Under the pieces are notes generated by a model. The model was given only the letters and a program-made list of their open reading frames with translations. It made no database searches and had not been told where the DNA came from. The translations under genes were made by a program, and so were the position numbers. 64,000 nucleotides of DNA from contig NZ_PZJX01000026.1 in the NCBI RefSeq assembly GCF_003034915.1, positions 161,231-225,230 of the forward strand. The letters are read 5' to 3'. The DNA is from Mesorhizobium helmanticense. GTDB taxonomy: Bacteria; Pseudomonadota; Alphaproteobacteria; Rhizobiales; Rhizobiaceae. This document shows positions 20,434-28,837 of the stretch, piece after piece. Position 1 is the first letter of the stretch, and the number at the start of each line of letters is the position of its first letter.

Positions 20434-21576
20434 ATGCTGGACAAATCGGAGTCGCCGTCAGGCCGATTGGCCACCATATCGGGCAACGCGTCGAAGAATG
20501 GGGCGTCGAAGAATGGGGCGTCGAAGAATGGGGCGCCGAGGAACGGCGGCGAAGCCTCCGCCGACCGAGCTTCGCTCGCCTATGTCAGCGACGCCGAGCC
20601 CGGCATCCGTCGTGTCAGGACCGGCAAGGGATTTTCGTACAAAGGGCCGAACAGACGAGCCGTGAGTGAGGATGCCGTCGCGCGCATCAAGGCGCTCGCA
20701 ATACCGCCAGCCTGGACCGATGTGTGGATTTCGCCAGACGCCAACGGCCATATCCAGGCAACGGGCCGGGACCAACGCGGACGCAAGCAATATCGCTATC
20801 ATGCACAATGGGCCGAGGAGCGGGACGGCGTTAAATATTCGAGCCTGATTGCCTTTGCAGAAAGCCTGCCTGAACTGCGACGCCAGATCGACGCCGATCT
20901 GCGCCGTCGCGGCCTGCCGCTGGAGCGGGTTGTCGCTGCTGTGGTCTGGCTGCTCGACAACACTATGATCCGCGTCGGCAATGCCGCCTACGCTCGTGAC
21001 AATAACAGCTTTGGGCTGACCACGCTGCGTGACCGGCATGTCGACATCAAGGGCTCAAGCCTGCGCTTTGCTTTCAAAGGTAAGTCCGGCAAGGAATGGA
21101 AGCTGAAACTCGTCGATCGCCGGATCGCGCGCATCGTGCGTGGCGCCCAGGATTTGCCGGGCCAGAAGCTGTTCCAGTATCTCGACGAGGACGGAAACAG
21201 GCGGCCGATCCGCTCCGACGACGTCAACCGCTACATCAGGGACAAGGCCGGAGCCGATTTCAGTTCAAAGCATTTCCGCACCTGGGGCGGCACCATCCAT
21301 GCCGCGTCGCTGTTTGCGCAGACGGAGCGCCCTGAAAGCCCGGCACAACAGAAGCGGGTGATCAACGGCGTCATCGACAAGGTGGCCGAGCGGCTTGGCA
21401 ATACGCGCGCCGTCTGCCGCAAATGCTACATCCATCCGCAAGTCTTCGACGCTTGGTCCGAAGGACGGCTGCTCGGCGAAATGACGGAGGCGAACAGAAG
21501 GAAGCGGTCGATACAAGGCCTCGATGACGAGGAAGCGCTCGTCCTGAGATGGCTGAAGGCGTGGGAGGGCTGCTAG
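20434..21576 (+). CDS. DNA topoisomerase IB (poxvirus/eukaryote-like bacterial type)
   Basis: 380 residues. Topoisomerase IB relaxes supercoils through a 3'-phosphotyrosine intermediate. The catalytic core shows VVWLLDNTMIRVGNAAYARDN, SFGLTTLRDRHV, a KGKSGKEW loop, SKHFRTWGGTIHA, and the nucleophile is probably Y332 in CRKCYIHPQVFDAW. The N-terminal ~45 residues are low-complexity with four SKNGA-type repeats, unlike the conserved core. ATG at 20434 with GGAGAG upstream. Bacterial homologues occur scattered in alphaproteobacteria; the gene is separate from its neighbours here. Confidence 0.92.
   Translation: MLDKSESPSGRLATISGNASKNGASKNGASKNGAPRNGGEASADRASLAYVSDAEPGIRRVRTGKGFSYKGPNRRAVSEDAVARIKALAIPPAWTDVWISPDANGHIQATGRDQRGRKQYRYHAQWAEERDGVKYSSLIAFAESLPELRRQIDADLRRRGLPLERVVAAVVWLLDNTMIRVGNAAYARDNNSFGLTTLRDRHVDIKGSSLRFAFKGKSGKEWKLKLVDRRIARIVRGAQDLPGQKLFQYLDEDGNRRPIRSDDVNRYIRDKAGADFSSKHFRTWGGTIHAASLFAQTERPESPAQQKRVINGVIDKVAERLGNTRAVCRKCYIHPQVFDAWSEGRLLGEMTEANRRKRSIQGLDDEEALVLRWLKAWEGC
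20491..20550 (+). repeat. 15-bp tandem repeat in topoisomerase N-terminus
   Basis: Three exact copies of TCGAAGAATGGGGCG (20491-20505, 20506-20520, 20521-20535) followed by a degenerate fourth (20536-20550). Being a multiple of three, the unit encodes repeated S-K-N-G-A and then P-R-N-G-G, so copy-number change by slippage would alter tail length without frameshift. Confidence 0.9.
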
Positions 21577-21633
21577 GTTCGGCCTGTCGACGGCTTGTGT
21601 CTCCGTGGCAGGGCGATTTTTTTATCGACGCAC

Positions 21634-21660
21634 TGTCGGGATCAGTCCTAGTGTTTCGTC
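21634..21660 (+). promoter_or_regulatory. Candidate ECF42-type promoter
   Basis: TGTCGG (21634-21639), a 17-base spacer, then CGTC (21657-21660), 24 bases before the ATG of the DGPF gene. This fits the TGTCG/CGTC type -35/-10 elements used by many ECF sigma factors, including the ECF42 group as I recall it, and suggests autoregulation of the DGPF-sigma operon. A second TGTCGA lies at 21585-21590 without a convincing partner. Confidence 0.5.
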
Positions 21661-21684
21661 CTTTGACGGAGAAAAGGACATCCC

Positions 21685-22059
21685 ATGCTCTACGCTATCC
21701 TCTGCTACGCTTCTGAAGACGTCGTCTGCTCCTGGAGCAAGGAACAGGATGACGAGGTCATGACGAAACTTCTCGGCGTGCAGGAAAAATACGCTCAAGC
21801 CGGCCGGCTTGGCCCGGTGGCGCGGCTGCTGCCGACGACGGCCGCGACAACGCTGAGGAAGGTCAAGGGCGAAGCGGTCGTCATCGACGGACCATTTGCC
21901 GAAACCAAGGAACAATTCCTCGGTTTCTACACGCTCGAATGCAACGATCTCGATGAGGCGGTCGATTTCGCGCGCGAGCTTTCCGAGGTCAATCCCAGCG
22001 GCGGCTCCTACGAGATACGGCCGGTTTCGCTCTTCAATCCCGCCAAGGTTTCCGCATGA
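21685..22059 (+). CDS. YCII-related DGPF-domain protein
   Basis: 124 residues, YCII-like fold. The DGPF signature is present in VVIDGPFAETKEQFLGFYTLE. Proteins of this family are regularly encoded beside ECF42-group sigma factors and are believed to be part of the same response, though their biochemical activity is not established. ATG at 21685 follows GAGAAAAGGA; the stop overlaps the sigma-factor start (ATGA), so the two are translationally coupled. Confidence 0.9.
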   Translation: MLYAILCYASEDVVCSWSKEQDDEVMTKLLGVQEKYAQAGRLGPVARLLPTTAATTLRKVKGEAVVIDGPFAETKEQFLGFYTLECNDLDEAVDFARELSEVNPSGGSYEIRPVSLFNPAKVSA

Positions 22060-23330
22060 CCGACCTTACCTGGATCAGCACGGCGATCAGCACCGCCCGC
22101 CCACAGGCGATGGGCGCGCTGCTGCGCTACTTTCGCGATCTCGATGCCGCGGAAGAGGCTTTCCAGGATGCATGCCTGAGAGCGTTGAACAACTGGCCGA
22201 AGAATGGCCCGCCGCGCGATCCGGCGGCCTGGCTGATCTTTGTCGGCCGCAACAGCGGCATCGATGCGGTGCGCAAGCGCGCCAAGCAGGCGCCGCTGCC
22301 GGAGGAAGACCAGATCTCCGACCTTGAGGATGCCGAAACCGATATCGCCGAGCGGCTGGACGGCGCGCACTACCGCGACGACATCTTGCGGCTGCTGTTC
22401 ATCTGCTGCCATCCCGATCTGCCGGCCACGCAGCAGATCGCCGTGGCATTGCGCATCGTCTCCGGCCTGACGGTCAAGCAGATCGCCCGCGCCTTCCTTG
22501 TCGGCGAAAGCGCCATGGAGCAGCGCATCACCCGCGCCAAGGCGCGCATTGCAGATGCCGGCGTGCCGTTCGAGACGCCCGGTGCGGTCGAGCGCTCGGA
22601 ACGGCTCGCCGCTGTCGCCGCCATGGTCTATCTGATCTTCAACGAAGGCTATTCGACCAATAGTGGCGAGGCTCCGGCCCGCGCCCCGCTCTGCGAAGAG
22701 GCGATCCGGCTGGCAAGGTTGCTTCTGCGGCTGTTTCAGACCGAGCCGGAGATCATGGGCCTGACGGCGCTGCTGCTGCTCCAGCATGCGCGTGCGCCGG
22801 CGCGCTTCGACGAGAATGGCGAGATCGTGCTGCTCGAGGACCAGGACCGCAGCCTGTGGAGCCGCAAGATGATCGACGAGGGGCTGGCGCTGGTCGACAA
22901 GGCGCTGCGCCACCAGAAGCCCGGGCCTTACCAGGTGCAGTCGGCGATCGCCGCGCTGCATGCGCGGGCGGCAAAGCCCGAGGATACCGACTGGACCGAG
23001 ATCGACCTGCTCTACAGCCTGCTCGAGCAAATGCAGCCGTCGCCGGTGGTGACGCTCAATCGCGCCGTCGCGGTCGCCAAGGTGCGCGGGCCGGAAGCAG
23101 CACTTGCCATGATCGAGCCGCTGGAACAAAAGCTATCCGGCTATTTCCACTTCTTCGGCCTCAAGGGCGGCCTGTTGATGCAGCTTGGCCGGGGCGATGA
23201 GGCACGCACTGCCTTCGACCGCGCCATCGCGCTTGCCAATACGGCCGCCGAGGCCGCCCACATCCGCATGCATATCGACCGGCTGATGAAGGACGGCGCG
23301 GCCCAGGGGGCTTCCCGAAAGGCGCTCTGA
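22056..23330 (+). CDS. ECF sigma factor with C-terminal extension, ECF42-like
   Basis: 424 residues. The first ~170 residues contain sigma region 2 (AMGALLRYFRDLDAAEEAFQDACLRAL, AWLIFVGRNSGIDAVRKRAK) and region 4 (TVKQIARAFLVGESAMEQRITRAK). The remaining ~250 residues form a helical extension (FNEGYSTNSGEAPARAPLCEEAIRLARLL, SPVVTLNRAVAVAKVRGPEAAL) characteristic of ECF42/SigJ-like factors, which lack an ordinary anti-sigma partner and are thought to be controlled through this extension. The preceding DGPF gene supports the assignment. No anti-sigma gene is adjacent. A candidate cognate promoter lies upstream at 21634-21660. Confidence 0.9.
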   Translation: MTDLTWISTAISTARPQAMGALLRYFRDLDAAEEAFQDACLRALNNWPKNGPPRDPAAWLIFVGRNSGIDAVRKRAKQAPLPEEDQISDLEDAETDIAERLDGAHYRDDILRLLFICCHPDLPATQQIAVALRIVSGLTVKQIARAFLVGESAMEQRITRAKARIADAGVPFETPGAVERSERLAAVAAMVYLIFNEGYSTNSGEAPARAPLCEEAIRLARLLLRLFQTEPEIMGLTALLLLQHARAPARFDENGEIVLLEDQDRSLWSRKMIDEGLALVDKALRHQKPGPYQVQSAIAALHARAAKPEDTDWTEIDLLYSLLEQMQPSPVVTLNRAVAVAKVRGPEAALAMIEPLEQKLSGYFHFFGLKGGLLMQLGRGDEARTAFDRAIALANTAAEAAHIRMHIDRLMKDGAAQGASRKAL

Positions 23331-23364
23331 ACCTGGTTCAACGGTCTGATCCCGGCCTAAGGCC

Positions 23365-23496
23365 TGTTGATATTCAGGTGAGGCTGGCCTGCAAATGGCG
23401 ATTTCCTGCGCTTCCGGTGCTCACGTACTTTGAGTACGCTCCGCTCCGGTTCTCGGAAACCGTCATTTTCGACTCAGCCTGACCTGAATCTCAACA
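23365..23496. repeat. Long imperfect inverted repeat, intergenic
   Basis: Arms of about 41 bases (23365-23405 and 23456-23496) pair with roughly 80 percent identity: TGTTGATATTCAGGTGAGGC against the reverse complement TGTTGAGATTCAGGTCAGGC. The interior holds a smaller hairpin, CGTAC-TTTGA-GTACG, and GCTCCGCTCCGG. It fills much of the 305-base gap between the sigma-factor gene and the aldehyde dehydrogenase. The form is that of a dispersed rhizobial intergenic repeat; a role in transcription termination or mRNA stability is possible. Confidence 0.7.
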
Positions 23497-23635
23497 CACC
23501 TTCGACCATGCCGGGGTGGCGATTTTTCCCCGAAACGCGTAATGCCACGCCATGACAGCGCCTGATGTGCCCGATGGCGCACGGCGCAAGGCTTTGACCT
23601 CCGTCCTTTGAGCGACGGACCTGAAAGGGAAAAAT

Positions 23636-25147
23636 ATGACGATTGCGAAGGAAGCGGCCGATCTCCTGGCCAAATTGGGCGTCGCCAAGGACGCGCTTGT
23701 CGGTGGCGACCTCATCGTGCGCAGCCCGGTGACCGGTGAACAGATCGCGGCGCTGAAGACGATTTCGCCGGCCGAGGCGGCAAGGACCATCGATGCCGCC
23801 CACAAGGCCTTCCAGGCCTGGCGGCTGGTGCCGGGGCCGAGGCGCGGCGAACTGGTGCGGCTGCTCGGCGAGGAACTGCGCGCGCACAAGGCCGAGCTCG
23901 GCCGGCTGGTGTCGATCGAGGTCGGCAAGATTCCGTCCGAGGGGCTTGGCGAGGTGCAGGAGATGATCGACATCTGCGATTTTGCTGTCGGCCTTTCCCG
24001 CCAGCTCTATGGCTTGACCATCGCCACCGAACGCCCGGGACACCGCATGATGGAGACCTGGCATCCGCTGGGCGTGGTCGGCGTCATCTCGGCCTTCAAC
24101 TTCCCGGTCGCGGTGTGGTCGTGGAACGCGGCACTGGCGCTGGTTTGCGGCGATGCGGTGGTGTGGAAGCCGTCGGAAAAGACGCCGCTGACCGCGCTTG
24201 CCTGCGAGGCGATCTTCAAGCGCGCGGCCAAGCGTTTTGGCGATGCTCCCGAGGGACTGGCGCCGGTGCTGATCGGCGATCGCGCCGTCGGTGAAATCCT
24301 GGTCGACCATCCCAAGGTGCCGCTGGTCTCGGCCACCGGCTCGACCCGCATGGGCAGGGATGTCGGGCCGCGCCTGGCGAAGCGGTTTGCGCGCGCCGTG
24401 CTGGAGCTCGGCGGCAACAATGCCGGCATCGTCTGCCCGACGGCCGATCTCGACATGGCGCTGCGCGCCATCGCCTTCGGCGCCATGGGCACGGCTGGCC
24501 AGCGCTGCACGACGCTGCGGCGCCTGTTCGTGCATGACAGCGTCTACGACGCCTTGGTGCCGCGGCTGAAGAAAGCCTATGAGAGCGTTTCGGTCGGCAA
24601 TCCGCTGGAGACATCGGCGCTGGTCGGTCCGCTGATCGACAAGGCGGCTTTCGAGAATATGCAGAAGGCGCTGAAGGAAGCGGTTTCGCATGGCGGCAAG
24701 GTGACCGGCGGCGCGCGCGTCGAGAACGGCCACCCCGACGCTTACTATGTGCATCCTGCCTTGGTCGAAATGCAAAGCCAGGTTTCGCCGGTGACCGAAG
24801 AGACCTTCGCGCCGATCCTCTATGTGATGAAATACTCGGACTTCGACGCCGTGCTCGACGAGCACAATGCGGTCGGCGCCGGCCTGTCGTCGTCGATCTT
24901 CACCCGCGACCTGCAGGAATCCGAGCGCTTCCTCGGCGTCGACGGCTCGGATTGCGGCATCGCCAACGTCAACATTGGCACGTCGGGAGCCGAGATCGGC
25001 GGCGCCTTCGGCGGCGAGAAGGAAACCGGCGGCGGTCGAGAGTCGGGCTCCGATGCCTGGAAGGCCTATATGCGCCGCGCCACCAATACGGTGAATTATT
25101 CCAAGGCGCTGCCGCTTGCCCAGGGCGTCTCCTTCGACATCGACTAG
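23636..25147 (+). CDS. amaB: Aldehyde dehydrogenase, ALDH7/AmaB type (L-aminoadipate-semialdehyde dehydrogenase)
   Basis: 503 residues. Catalytic cysteine is C291 in GTAGQRCTTLRRLFVHDS and the general-base glutamate is E257 in VLELGGNNAGIVC. The segment around C291 and RLKKAYESVSVGNP is highly specific to the ALDH7 (antiquitin/AmaB/Pcd) group, which oxidises 2-aminoadipate 6-semialdehyde in lysine catabolism; other semialdehydes are possible. ATG at 23636 follows AAAGGGA. The stop overlaps the convergent lyase-like gene by four bases (CTAG). The glutaryl-CoA dehydrogenase at 12377 belongs to the lower part of the same broad pathway, but the two are not in one operon. Confidence 0.88.
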   Translation: MTIAKEAADLLAKLGVAKDALVGGDLIVRSPVTGEQIAALKTISPAEAARTIDAAHKAFQAWRLVPGPRRGELVRLLGEELRAHKAELGRLVSIEVGKIPSEGLGEVQEMIDICDFAVGLSRQLYGLTIATERPGHRMMETWHPLGVVGVISAFNFPVAVWSWNAALALVCGDAVVWKPSEKTPLTALACEAIFKRAAKRFGDAPEGLAPVLIGDRAVGEILVDHPKVPLVSATGSTRMGRDVGPRLAKRFARAVLELGGNNAGIVCPTADLDMALRAIAFGAMGTAGQRCTTLRRLFVHDSVYDALVPRLKKAYESVSVGNPLETSALVGPLIDKAAFENMQKALKEAVSHGGKVTGGARVENGHPDAYYVHPALVEMQSQVSPVTEETFAPILYVMKYSDFDAVLDEHNAVGAGLSSSIFTRDLQESERFLGVDGSDCGIANVNIGTSGAEIGGAFGGEKETGGGRESGSDAWKAYMRRATNTVNYSKALPLAQGVSFDID

Positions 25148-26640
25148 GAACAGGATTGCGCGATCATGGCGGCGATGCTGGCGACATCGCAGCCCAACTC
25201 CCGGTCCTCCTCGAGGGGAGCAACCCGTTCGCGCACCGTCCTGTAGGCCTCGTCGGCGCCGCGGCCCAATCTGTCCGCTACACCCCGGATCTCGGCGGCG
25301 TAAGCCGCAGAGATGAGCTCCATGGCGACGAGGTAGCGGAATCGCTCGACGATCTGGTTGACCTTGGCGATGACCGCCGGCGCCATCGACGACTGATCCT
25401 CGACCCAGTCCGAAACCGCGATCGGGGTCAAAGAGATCGGGCTGGCGAGAAAGCGGATTTCGGCTTCCATCGCTGAAACGGGTTTCTGCAAAATGGCAAA
25501 ACCCATGCGGTTCTGGCCGTTTGCCGCCAGGAAACGCGGCAGGCCGGCTACCGCAGGGGACATGAGTTTGATCGTCCGGTTGGCGATGCCCGCCGCCGCA
25601 TGCGCCAACGCCTGGCTCAGCCGCTCCCAGGACAGGACGAAAGCGGTCATGTCGAAATTGCCATGCGAGACAATCCGGTCCTCCCCGGCCAGGACGACCG
25701 GATTGTCGCCGGAACTGGCCAATTCGATCTCGGTCGCGGCCCTGGCCTCGTCGATCGCGTGGCGAAGCGCGCCCCAGACCTGCGGCACGCAGCGATAGCT
25801 CAGCGGATCCTGGATCCGGCGGGCAGCGCCTTCCTTGAACAGCGTGCTGCCCGACAATAGCTCACGCAACCGTGCCGCCACCGCTCTCTGGCCGAAGGCG
25901 GGCCGTGCCGCCATGGCCGAATCGTCGAGCGAACTGACATTGGCGCGGAATGCCTCCAAATTCAGTGCGACAGCCCTGAGCGACCACTCGAAGGCCCGCT
26001 CAATGTCCTCCAGCGCCAGGCAGGCCTGGGCGACAGACAGGCTGTTGGCGACGATGATGGCGTGGCCGTCCTTGGCATGGATGTCGAGCGGCTTCAGCCC
26101 GGCGCGTTCGAGCGCCTCGGCCGCCGGCATGGTCTCGCCGCCATACTCCGCCTGGCCGTGGCCAAGCAGGCCCAGCGTCATATGGGCAAGCGGCGCGAGA
26201 TCGGCCGCACCCAGCGAGCCGAGCGACGGCACCACCGGATGCAGGCCGGCGTTCAGCGCGGCGACAAGCCCCTCGAACACGGCAGGCGAAATGCCGGTGC
26301 CGCCGGCAGCCATGCCGGCGATCCGCACCGCCATCATCGCGCGCACCGCCTCCCGCGGCAAAGCCTCCCCGAAACCGACCGCATGACCGAAAGAAACCCG
26401 CCGCTGATAGGCGATCAGATCCTCCCCGCTCAGCGGCGTATCCACGGCGGCGCCCAGCGCGGTGGTCAGCCCGTAGACCGGACGGTTCTCCGCCGCATGG
26501 CGTTCGATCACCGCGCGGCTGGCGCGGATCAGGGCGTCCGCCTCGGGAGAGACCTCGACCAATGAATGGCGGCGGGCGATGGCGGCAATGTCCTGCGTCC
26601 GCAGCGGCGCGGCGGTCAGTCGGACGGGCGTCGATGTCAT
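25144..26640 (-). CDS. Histidine ammonia-lyase-like protein lacking the canonical MIO triad
   Basis: 498 residues of the aromatic amino acid ammonia-lyase superfamily. Family features include the catalytic-loop tyrosine (Y56 in VYGLTTALGA), RVSFGHAVGFGEALP, GTGISPAVFEGL and FVLSWERLSQALAHAAAGIANR. The active-site region reads G141-S-L-G-A-A-D-L-A-P-L-A-H, where canonical enzymes have GSVGASGDLAPLAH; one residue is missing and the Ala-Ser-Gly that cyclises to the MIO electrophile is absent. ATG at 26640 follows GGGGGAAG; the frame stays open upstream to 27105 but without family sequence. Not part of a hut operon. It may be an enzyme with altered chemistry or a non-catalytic homologue; I would not call it hutH. 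Confidence 0.8.
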   Translation of the reverse strand: MTSTPVRLTAAPLRTQDIAAIARRHSLVEVSPEADALIRASRAVIERHAAENRPVYGLTTALGAAVDTPLSGEDLIAYQRRVSFGHAVGFGEALPREAVRAMMAVRIAGMAAGGTGISPAVFEGLVAALNAGLHPVVPSLGSLGAADLAPLAHMTLGLLGHGQAEYGGETMPAAEALERAGLKPLDIHAKDGHAIIVANSLSVAQACLALEDIERAFEWSLRAVALNLEAFRANVSSLDDSAMAARPAFGQRAVAARLRELLSGSTLFKEGAARRIQDPLSYRCVPQVWGALRHAIDEARAATEIELASSGDNPVVLAGEDRIVSHGNFDMTAFVLSWERLSQALAHAAAGIANRTIKLMSPAVAGLPRFLAANGQNRMGFAILQKPVSAMEAEIRFLASPISLTPIAVSDWVEDQSSMAPAVIAKVNQIVERFRYLVAMELISAAYAAEIRGVADRLGRGADEAYRTVRERVAPLEEDRELGCDVASIAAMIAQSCS

Positions 26641-27301
26641 GGATGCTTCCCCCAATTCGGCAATGCAATTCCTTGGTGTAGCCGAGTAGCCCGCTGTCAG
26701 GGTAGTGTCTCGCTCATGCCCGGCGTGAAATAGAAAGCTATATTGTTTGAAGCCGTCTTTGAGCGTCTGGCTCAAACCGGAAGCCGGGTCCGGCCTGAAG
26801 CTCTGGCTGGTTGACAACCGCCATACGTGCAAAGAGTCGCCGACTGTTGGCAACAGGCTGTCGGATACCACTCGTTGCGACGCTGCAACGGCCCAATAGC
26901 CATATTTGCGGACTAGCCCCTCGAAAATCACACTCATTGACGTTAATTTAACACCATAGTATGGTCGATTCCGTTGGTTCGTATTCTCGCTGCCATGTTC
27001 AAACGCGGCTTGTTCGCCGTCTCTGTATCCACAGGGCATCGCGACCAAAAGGGAATCCACGCCATCGACAGGGATGAAGCCGCAGCCTTCTTCCGCCGGC
27101 GTCAAAGCGCAGCGCGTCAGAATCCTGCTCTTGCGGCGGGACGGCAGAAGTGGTGTTGCGGTCGCCAGGCGGCTGCCCGACGAGGGATGGGTCCATGATG
27201 TCTACCGGCACGCAGATGGTTCGACGTGAACATCCTTTGCTCTAGTTGGCGCGAGGACGAGTTCGCGATGCGTATCGGCAAGCGCTGAGCCAGAGGGAGC
27301 C
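26641..27301. other. Intergenic region with promoter and long leader
   Basis: This 661-base stretch separates the lyase-like gene (minus strand) from the kinase operon (plus strand). I see one strong promoter-like element at 26937-26965, described separately, followed by a leader of about 330 bases before the kinase ATG. Short open frames within it lack ribosome-binding sites or recognisable sequence. No stable terminator or riboswitch structure was evident by eye. Confidence 0.5.
26937..26965 (+). promoter_or_regulatory. Sigma-70-type promoter with palindromes, upstream of kinase operon (P1)
   Basis: TTGACG (26937-26942), 17-base spacer, TATGGT (26960-26965). Two palindromes overlap it: GTTAA-T-TTAAC (26942-26952) and ACCATA-G-TATGGT (26953-26965), good operator candidates for the DeoR regulator encoded in the operon. 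A nearly identical element precedes the ABC-transporter operon at 31509-31537. Confidence 0.7.
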
Positions 27302-28837
27302 ATGTCCAGCCTGCTTGGGATCGACAACGGCCTGACGGTGACGAAGGCAGTGATCTTCGATGCCGACGGCTCGCAATTGGCGGTGGCGCGACGGCGTGTG
27401 CCGCAATCCATGCCGCATGCGCGCTGGGTCGAACGCGACATGGCGGGCCTCTGGCAAGCGACCGCCGAGGCGATCGGCGAGGCGATTGCCTTGAGCGGCA
27501 GGCCGGCCAGCGACATCGAGGCGGTGGCGGCGACCGCGCATGGCGACGGCGTCTACCTGCTCGACAGGGAGCGCCGGCCGCTCGGCCCCGGCATATTGTC
27601 GCTGGACAGCCGGGCAGGCGATATCGTCGACAGATGGTCGCAAGGTCCTGTGTTCGCCGAGGCGCTCGCCGTGACCGGCCAGGTGCCGCACGCATCCTCG
27701 CCGTCGTCGCTGCTGGTCTGGTTGCGGGAGCACGATCCGGAACGCTTCAACCGGATAGCTCACATATTCGCCTGCAAGGACTGGCTGCGTTTTTGCCTGA
27801 CCGGAACCATCGGCACCGACCTCACTGAGGCGAGCACGTCCTTCACCGATATGCGCACGCAAAATTTTGCGCCGGAAGCGATGCGCATCTTCGGCCTTGA
27901 GGAATTGTTCGAGGCGTTGCCACCGGTGGCGCATTCGGCCGATATCGTCGGCCACGTCACCGCCGATGCAGCGGCGCTCACCGGGCTAGCCGAAGGCACG
28001 CCGGTCGCGTGCGGCCTGCACGATGTCACGGCCTCGGCGCTTGGCATGGGCGGCCACGAGGAGGGCGTGGTCAGCATCGTCGCCGGCACTTATTCGATCA
28101 ACGAAATCGTCTCCGCCGAGCCGCGCGTCGACAGGCGCTGGTTCTGCCGCAACGCCATCGACCGCGGGCGTTGGAACAACATGTCGATCTCGCCGGCCTC
28201 GACGGCGAATTACGACTGGTTCCTCGACACGCTTTGCCGCTCGGAGCAGGACGAAACCAGAAGGACCGGCAGCTCGATCCACGAAATGCTGGCGGCAGAG
28301 ATCGACGTGGCGCTTGGCAAGCCGTCGACCATCTTCTTCCACCCCTATCTGTTCGGCTCGCCTTACGGCAATGCCGCCAGCGCCAGCTTTCTCGGCCTGC
28401 ATGGCTGGCACGATCGCGGCGACATGCTGAAGGCGGTGCTGGAAGGCATCGTGTTCAATCATCGCACGCATGTCGAAGCGCTGCGCGAGGGCTTTGCCGT
28501 TCGCGAGGTGCGGCTTACCGGCGGCGGGTCGCGCAATCCGGCCTTCGCGCAGATGTTCGCCGATGTGCTCGACGTACCGGTCATCGTCACCTCGACCGAC
28601 GAGGCGGCGGCCTTCGGCTCGGCCCTTTGCGCCGGTGCGGCGGTTGGCCTTTTTGCCTCGCCGCAACAGGGAGCGCGCGCCTTCAGCAAGGTGAGCCGCG
28701 AATATCTGCCCGACAGAGCGCGGAGCGCTGTTTTCGAGGACCGGTTTTCTCTTTACTGCCGCATTGCCGAATCGCTCAAGCCGCTCTGGCCTGAGATTGA
28801 AAGGCTGGCGGGGCAAGGCATCGGGGGAACTGCATGA
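27302..28837 (+). CDS. FGGY-family carbohydrate kinase (LyxK/EryA-like)
   Basis: 511 residues. The N-terminal phosphate-1 motif is LLGIDNGLTVTKAVIFDADG; HARWVERDMAGLWQATAEAI and AVAATAHGDGVYLLDRERRPLG are typical of the FGGY group near L-xylulose and tetrulose/tetritol kinases. The catalytic aspartate is likely in CGLHDVTASALG. LTGGGSRNPAFAQMFADVLDVPV is the C-terminal FGGY signature. It would phosphorylate a polyol or ketose. ATG at 27302 follows AGAGGGAG. It heads an operon with a DeoR regulator and a glycerol-3-phosphate-dehydrogenase-like enzyme with overlapping ends, an arrangement that suits kinase-then-dehydrogenase use of a sugar alcohol such as a tetritol or pentitol. Exact substrate unknown. 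Confidence 0.88.
   Translation: MSSLLGIDNGLTVTKAVIFDADGSQLAVARRRVPQSMPHARWVERDMAGLWQATAEAIGEAIALSGRPASDIEAVAATAHGDGVYLLDRERRPLGPGILSLDSRAGDIVDRWSQGPVFAEALAVTGQVPHASSPSSLLVWLREHDPERFNRIAHIFACKDWLRFCLTGTIGTDLTEASTSFTDMRTQNFAPEAMRIFGLEELFEALPPVAHSADIVGHVTADAAALTGLAEGTPVACGLHDVTASALGMGGHEEGVVSIVAGTYSINEIVSAEPRVDRRWFCRNAIDRGRWNNMSISPASTANYDWFLDTLCRSEQDETRRTGSSIHEMLAAEIDVALGKPSTIFFHPYLFGSPYGNAASASFLGLHGWHDRGDMLKAVLEGIVFNHRTHVEALREGFAVREVRLTGGGSRNPAFAQMFADVLDVPVIVTSTDEAAAFGSALCAGAAVGLFASPQQGARAFSKVSREYLPDRARSAVFEDRFSLYCRIAESLKPLWPEIERLAGQGIGGTA

Noticed and set aside
26641..27105. N-terminal extension of the lyase-like gene on the minus strand
   Set aside because: The frame is open but the sequence has no family resemblance and a strong GGGGGAAG site precedes the ATG at 26640; the region also contains the kinase promoter.
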